DNA of 9,920 nt from JBAPUB01 sp049282455. Lineage in GTDB: Bacteria; Actinomycetota; Actinomycetes; JAHEKZ01. Below the pieces are notes generated by a model. That model saw only the letters and a list, made by a program, of their open reading frames with translations, ran no database searches and was not told the origin of the DNA. Numbering within the stretch: the stretch's first letter is position 1; every line of letters begins with the position of its first letter. This document shows, one piece after another, positions 5,942 through 9,920 of the stretch. Location of the stretch: the NCBI GenBank assembly GCA_049282455.1, contig JBAPUB010000136.1, forward strand, positions 1-9,920, given 5' to 3'. The translations under genes were made by a program, and so were the position numbers.

Positions 5942-7114
5942 GTGCGCCTCTCCCTGCTTAGGTCCCGCGGAAGGAACGACTCCGCGGGTGGGGTCGTCCG
6001 TCTGGACAAGCGCACCAAGAACCTGACCAAGCGGCTGCAGCCCGGTGACGTCGCGGTCATCGATCACGTCGACATCGACCGGGTGAGCGCAGAAGCCCTG
6101 GTCGCCTGCCAGCCCTCGGCGGTCGTCAACGTCTCTGCATCGATCAGCGGGCGGTACCCGAACCTCGGACCGGAGATCCTCGTCGAGGCCGGCGTCCCTC
6201 TGCTCGACAGTGTCGGGCCCGATGTCTTCGTCCAGCTGCGCGAGGGTGACCGGGTGCACGTGGTGGGTGACGACCTCGTCAAGGGTGACGACGTCGTCGC
6301 GTCAGGCCGGCTCCTCGACGACGTCTACGTCGAAGAGGCCATGGCCGAGGCTCGCTCAGGGCTGTCAGTCCAGCTCGAGGCGTTTGCCAGCAACACCATG
6401 GAGTACCTGCGTCGTGAACGTGAGCTGCTCATCGACGGTGTTGGCGTCCCGGACATCAGCACCAAGATCGACGGTCGTCAGGTACTCATCGTCGTGCGTG
6501 GCTACCACTACAAGGAGGACCTCCAAGTACTTCGTCCGTACATCCGCGAGTTCCGGCCGGTGCTCGTGGGGGTCGACGGGGGCGCCGACGCACTGCTGGA
6601 GGCCGGCTACAAACCCAGTCTCATCGTCGGTGACATGGACTCGGTGTCCGACGACGCCCTGCTGTCCGGGGCCGAGATCGTCGTCCATGCCTACCGGGAC
6701 GGGCGGGCCCCAGGCCTGAGCCGTGTGGAGGAGCTTGGGCTGCATGCTGTGGTCTTCCCGGCGACCGGCACCAGCGAGGACATTGCGATGCTGCTGGCCG
6801 ACGACAAGGGCGCTGAGCTGATCGTTGCGGTCGGAACGCATGCCACCTTGGTCGAGTTCCTGGACAAGGGTCGCTCGGGCATGGCCAGCACGTTCCTGAC
6901 CAGGCTGCGGGTCGGCGGGAAGCTGGTCGATGCCAAGGGAGTGAGCCGGCTGTACCGAAGTCGGGTCTCCACCCTTCAGGTGTTCATGCTCATGCTTGCC
7001 GGGTTCGTCGCGCTCGTTGCGGCGCTGGCCTCCACCGAGACCGGCCGCAGCGTCTTGGACTTCCTCACCTCCCGGTGGGGCGACTTCGTCTTCTGGCTCC
7101 AGGGGCTCGTGTGA
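5942..7114 (+). CDS. steA: SteA, membrane-anchored cell-separation factor with thiamin-pyrophosphokinase-like domain
   Basis: This 390-residue protein matches SteA in length and order (Rv1697 in Mycobacterium, steA in Corynebacterium). It begins with a basic segment and the conserved DKRTKNLTKRLQPGD and SGRYPNLGP blocks (about residues 20-85). A domain like the catalytic fold of thiamin pyrophosphokinase follows, at about 180-330. It contains VDGGAD at 211-216, GDMDSVS at 230-236 and TSEDIAML at 277-284, so the acidic phosphate/Mg-binding positions are kept. One hydrophobic helix at about 345-364 anchors the C-terminus, followed by a short tail. In Corynebacterium SteA works with SteB in septal peptidoglycan splitting, upstream of RipA-type hydrolases. 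Whether the kinase-like domain is catalytic is unknown. The GTG at 5942 is supported by AGGA and by the family start. The stop overlaps steB (GTGA). Confidence 0.92.
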   Translation: MRLSLLRSRGRNDSAGGVVRLDKRTKNLTKRLQPGDVAVIDHVDIDRVSAEALVACQPSAVVNVSASISGRYPNLGPEILVEAGVPLLDSVGPDVFVQLREGDRVHVVGDDLVKGDDVVASGRLLDDVYVEEAMAEARSGLSVQLEAFASNTMEYLRRERELLIDGVGVPDISTKIDGRQVLIVVRGYHYKEDLQVLRPYIREFRPVLVGVDGGADALLEAGYKPSLIVGDMDSVSDDALLSGAEIVVHAYRDGRAPGLSRVEELGLHAVVFPATGTSEDIAMLLADDKGAELIVAVGTHATLVEFLDKGRSGMASTFLTRLRVGGKLVDAKGVSRLYRSRVSTLQVFMLMLAGFVALVAALASTETGRSVLDFLTSRWGDFVFWLQGLV

Positions 7115-8052
7115 TCGACTTCCGGTACTACCTCGTGTCGATCGTTGCCATCTTCTTCGCGCTGGCGATCGGGATCGTTCTGGGCTCAGGACCGCTCGAG
7201 GGTGACATCAACTCGGTGGTCCAAGGCACCAACGACCAGCTGGCTGCCGAGAAGAAGGCCCTTCAGGAGGAGGTCGTGGGGCTCCAGGACGGCCTGGTGG
7301 CTTCCCAGGACTACGCCGCGGGGGTGCAGTCTCTCGTCGTCGACGGTCAGCTCAACGGGCAGACGGCGGCGGTGATCGTTCTTCCGGGGGCCTCCGACGG
7401 TCAGGTGACCGACGCCGTCACGGCGATCGAGCAGTCAGGTGCCCGGGTCGGCTCGACCGTCCGTCTCACCGACGCCTGGAGCGACCCCGACCAGCAGGAC
7501 GTCCTGCGGCGCGTGGCCGATGCGCTCGACAAGACCCCGACCAGCTCGGTGGCGTCGGAGGCGGCCGGCGGTGCACTGGCCGCGGCGTTGGTCACGTCGT
7601 CACCCACCACGATCGCGCCCGGCGCCGGCGTCAGGGTCGACCCCCAAGGCGTCGCCGTGGTGAGTGGTCTGGTCGAGGCGGGCTTCCTCAAGGTCGACGA
7701 CTCCAAGGACCTCCGCAAGGCCAGCGTCGCCCTGGTCGTCGCCCCTGATGACGACCCCGACCAGGCCAAGACGCAGACCTACGTCCCACTGATCGACGCT
7801 CTCGATGCCGACGGCCGCGGTGTCGTGGTCGGCGGGGGACCCAAGGCAACTCTTCCGGGCGGCACCATCGAGGTCGTCCGCAACTCCGCGTCCGCCGACG
7901 CAGTGTCGACCGTCGACGACCTCGACCTGTCGATGGGACCGGGGACTGCCCTGCTGGCCCTGGTCCAGCAGCTCGACGGGGGAGTGGGGCAGTACGGAAT
8001 GCACGAAGGGGCCGACGCGGTGGTCCCGGAGCAGACTCCGGCCAGCCCTTGA
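7111..8052 (+). CDS. steB: SteB / MctB-family envelope protein
   Basis: This 313-residue protein starts MIDFRYYLVSI, the family's typical opening, with an uncleaved membrane anchor at residues 8-25. A coiled coil follows at about 32-75 (NDQLAAEKKALQEEVVGLQ). The rest is an extracytoplasmic alpha/beta domain with the conserved block GVVVGGGP (about 240-247). The mycobacterial homologue Rv1698 (MctB, 314 residues) has been linked to copper homeostasis and described as an outer-membrane channel. The corynebacterial homologue SteB is a partner of SteA in daughter-cell separation. With steA directly upstream and overlapping, the SteB role is favoured here. No Cys or His cluster that would suggest metal transport is visible. 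The GTG at 7111 has AGGGG five bases upstream. The C-terminal end is short, acidic and Pro-containing. Confidence 0.9.
   Translation: MIDFRYYLVSIVAIFFALAIGIVLGSGPLEGDINSVVQGTNDQLAAEKKALQEEVVGLQDGLVASQDYAAGVQSLVVDGQLNGQTAAVIVLPGASDGQVTDAVTAIEQSGARVGSTVRLTDAWSDPDQQDVLRRVADALDKTPTSSVASEAAGGALAAALVTSSPTTIAPGAGVRVDPQGVAVVSGLVEAGFLKVDDSKDLRKASVALVVAPDDDPDQAKTQTYVPLIDALDADGRGVVVGGGPKATLPGGTIEVVRNSASADAVSTVDDLDLSMGPGTALLALVQQLDGGVGQYGMHEGADAVVPEQTPASP
8026..8041 (+). other. Hairpin at the steB 3' end, before the TTG start
   Basis: CCGGAG (8026-8031) and CTCCGG (8036-8041) form a perfect 6-bp stem with the loop CAGA, ending seven bases before the TTG start at 8049. The only Shine-Dalgarno-like GGAG in the area lies inside the stem. 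It may make the next gene depend on ribosomes arriving from steB, which melt the stem. This is inference. Confidence 0.3.
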
Positions 8053-8882
8053 GCGGTCCGATCGACTTGGTGATTCGCCGAGCCGTCAACGGCATAGTCG
8101 CGGCCGGCACCGCACGCGCGGCCTTCGCCGCTGTGCCTCCGGGTGGGTCGATGAGGTGGCTGCGGACCAACCATCGGGGTGAACAGGTGACCCTGTGGCA
8201 GGGTCCCGCGCTCGCGCTGGGCACCTGCGCAGGTATTGCTTCCGCCGGAAGCCTGTCGTCGGCGCAACGGTGGACGTCGCTGTCAACGGTGGCTGCGGTG
8301 GCGGTTCTGGGCGCGTACGACGACTTGGTCGGCACTACCGAGACCAAGGGGCTGGGCGGCCATCTGGGGTCGCTTCGCCGCGGTCAGATCACCAGCGGCG
8401 CGATGAAGATCGCGGGAATGGGCCTGGCTGGCCTGGCAGCGGGACGAGTACTGCGCGGTGACCGTGGGAGGTGGGAGCAGGTCGTGGCCGGAGCCGTGGT
8501 TGCCGGGTCGGCGAACCTGGTCAACCTGCTCGACCTTCGACCTGGTCGTGCCACCAAGGCCGTGGCCATCGTGGCTGTACCGTCGCAGGTCGGTACCGGA
8601 GCCGGGGCCGCGCTGACGATGGCACCCCTGGCTGCGTCGCTGGCGCTGCTGCCCGGCGACCTCGGTGAGCGCACGATGATGGGCGATGCCGGGTCCAACG
8701 CGATGGGCGCGGCCCTGGGCTGCGCCGCCGCTGCGGCGCTCGGTCCGCGGGCACTCGTCGCTGTGCTGGCTGCCGAGATCGCCCTGACCCTGGCCAGCGA
8801 GAAGGTGAGCTTCACCTCGGTGATTGCCGCGACCCCGGTCCTGCGCGAGATCGACGCCTTCGGCCGACGTCGGTCGCCATGA
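8049..8882 (+). CDS. Reduced MraY/WecA-like polyprenyl-phosphate transferase homologue
   Basis: This is a 277-residue, mostly hydrophobic protein with about seven to eight membrane segments. It matches the polyprenyl-phosphate N-acetylhexosamine-1-phosphate transferase (MraY/WecA) pattern. AYDD-L-x-G has D91 and D92. N156-L-V-N-L-L-D162 then L-R-P-G-R corresponds to NAVNLTDGLDG, and MGDAGSNAMG has D213. NHRGEQVTLWQG at 41-52 occupies the place of the K-x-G-TPTMGG motif. It differs from MraY in being shorter than the usual 320-360 residues and in lacking the His-rich (HHH) loop. The second Asp of the central motif is also replaced by the RPGR stretch. Actinobacteria often carry this gene after steB, annotated as glycosyltransferase or hypothetical. 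The product could attach a sugar phosphate to decaprenyl phosphate or be a non-catalytic relative. The TTG start overlaps the steB stop and has no good free ribosome site. Confidence 0.8.
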   Translation: MSGPIDLVIRRAVNGIVAAGTARAAFAAVPPGGSMRWLRTNHRGEQVTLWQGPALALGTCAGIASAGSLSSAQRWTSLSTVAAVAVLGAYDDLVGTTETKGLGGHLGSLRRGQITSGAMKIAGMGLAGLAAGRVLRGDRGRWEQVVAGAVVAGSANLVNLLDLRPGRATKAVAIVAVPSQVGTGAGAALTMAPLAASLALLPGDLGERTMMGDAGSNAMGAALGCAAAAALGPRALVAVLAAEIALTLASEKVSFTSVIAATPVLREIDAFGRRRSP

Positions 8883-9920
8883 GCCGGTCGAGCCCCCAGG
8901 CGCGTGGCACCGCTGCCCTCGGCGGGGTCGTGGCCATGATCGCGGTGGTGACGGCGGCGTCGCGGCTCGTGGGGTTCCTGCGTACGTGGCTGCTCGCCCA
9001 GACCGTCGGGACGAGTTGCCTGGGCACGGCGTACACCACCGCGAACGCCGTCCCGAACCTGGTCTTCGAGATCATCGTGGGCGGTGCGCTGGCGGGGAGT
9101 GTGGTGCCACTGCTTGCCGGGCCCTTGGCGCGGTCCGACCTCACCCGGGCTCGCGCCATCACGGCCGCCCTGTACGGCTGGGTGCTCGTCGTTCTCGTGC
9201 CCGCAGCGGTCGTCGTCGCGGTGGCTGCCGGCCCGATCACCGGGCTGCTGCTCGGTGACGGAGGCGAAGCCGGTTGTGCTGCCGGGGCTGTCGCAGACAC
9301 CGCCTCGGCCATGCTCGTCATCTTCGCCGTCCAGATCCCGATCTACGGACTGACCGTTGTGGCACAGGGGTCGCTGCAGTCAGCCCACCGGTTCCTGGCC
9401 ACAGCGCTCGCACCCCTGCTGTCGAGCCTGGTCGTCATGGCGGCGTACCTGGGTTATGCGCAGCTGGCGGGCGATCGGGCCGGAGACGTAGTGGGGATCT
9501 CGGGAAGCGAGCTGGCCGTGCTGGCTGTGGGGACGACGGTCGGAGTCGCGGTTCTGCTCCTGACCCAGCTTCCGGCGACGGTGCGCAGCCATCTGGCGGT
9601 GCGCCCCGCCTTGCACTTCCCCGAAGGGGTCGCGGCTCGCGCCCGACCCCTGGCCGTGGCGGGCCTGATGACTGTCGCCGGACAGTGGCTGGCGTACGGG
9701 GTGTCCCTTCGACTGGTGAACGACCGTGGCCCCGAGGGCGCCGCTGTCGTGTACCTGCTGGCTTGGACGGTCTTCCTGCTGCCTTGGGCGGTGCTCGTGT
9801 TCCCGCTCGCGATGGGGGTCTTCCCTCGCCTCGCCGCCATGCACGAGCAAGGACAGCAGCCCGAGTTCGCGGCGTCGTCGGCAGGCCTCTTCCGTGGCCC
9901 GGTGCTCTTGGCCACCCTCG
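8879..9920 (+). CDS. MurJ/MviN-family lipid II flippase-like protein, 5' part
   Basis: The frame is open from the ATG at 8879 (overlapping the previous stop as ATGA) to the right edge, giving the first 347 residues; the C-terminus is outside. It is a polytopic membrane protein of the MOP flippase fold. N-terminal MurJ landmarks are SRLVGFLR (R29, R35), N56-A-V-P59-N60 and VGGALAGSVVP, followed by many hydrophobic helices. The family flips lipid-linked precursors, such as lipid II, across the inner membrane. Ungapped comparison with E. coli MurJ from memory places T50 where MurJ has D39 and F63 where it has R52, while the positions of R18 and R24 are kept. It is therefore probably a divergent paralogue, not the main MurJ (Rv3910-type in mycobacteria). 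Its place behind the MraY-like gene suggests a shared lipid-linked substrate. Confidence 0.88.
   Translation, partial: MSRSSPQARGTAALGGVVAMIAVVTAASRLVGFLRTWLLAQTVGTSCLGTAYTTANAVPNLVFEIIVGGALAGSVVPLLAGPLARSDLTRARAITAALYGWVLVVLVPAAVVVAVAAGPITGLLLGDGGEAGCAAGAVADTASAMLVIFAVQIPIYGLTVVAQGSLQSAHRFLATALAPLLSSLVVMAAYLGYAQLAGDRAGDVVGISGSELAVLAVGTTVGVAVLLLTQLPATVRSHLAVRPALHFPEGVAARARPLAVAGLMTVAGQWLAYGVSLRLVNDRGPEGAAVVYLLAWTVFLLPWAVLVFPLAMGVFPRLAAMHEQGQQPEFAASSAGLFRGPVLLATL

Noticed and set aside
8824..9850. Possibility that the MurJ-like gene is broken, since short frames cover this region on both strands
   Set aside because: Codon-by-codon reading from 8879 shows no stop to the right edge, and MurJ motifs and hydrophobic helices continue in one frame. 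The short frames are shadows.

Overview
The window is a compact, high-GC, single-strand gene cluster typical of an actinobacterium. GC-rich codon third positions, frequent GTG and TTG starts, and the order TPR protein - HAD phosphatase - small proteins - tlyA - nadK - recN - steA - steB all fit. The same backbone is known from Mycobacterium (around Rv1691-Rv1698). The genus cannot be fixed from the sequence. Every supportable gene is on the plus strand. I see no tRNA, rRNA, CRISPR array, insertion sequence, attachment site or origin, and no gene-free stretch longer than about 115 bases.

Layout. Bases 1-156 are the 3' end of a gene that looks like a single-stranded DNA-binding protein. Next come a short TPR protein (261-668) and a HAD-IIA phosphatase (665-1525). 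After a 114-base gap lies a coiled-coil protein with a repetitive Ala/Lys/Pro tail (1640-2092), then a 99-residue acidic protein with an EPA repeat (2089-2388). An information-maintenance block follows: TlyA rRNA methyltransferase, NAD kinase and RecN (2394-5874). After a 67-base gap comes an envelope block: SteA, SteB, a reduced MraY/WecA-like membrane protein and a MurJ-family flippase that runs off the right edge (5942-9920).

Organisation. Seven junctions use the 4-base overlap NTGA (start and stop sharing bases), at 665, 2089, 3191, 4096, 7111, 8049 and 8879. Translation is therefore probably coupled along most of the cluster. The breaks are the gaps at 157-260, 1526-1639 and 5875-5941, where a Shine-Dalgarno sequence reappears in front of the next gene. 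These gaps are the best places for internal promoters or processing, although I could not identify a convincing promoter.

How the genes may work together. tlyA, nadK and recN serve ribosome modification, NADP supply and double-strand break repair. The last four genes all act at the membrane. SteA and SteB are known cell-separation factors in Corynebacterium. They are followed by a polyprenyl-phosphate-transferase-like protein and a MurJ-like protein that both depart from the canonical residues of their families. That pairing is the most interesting part of the window: it may be a lipid-linked envelope module that is not the main peptidoglycan pathway.
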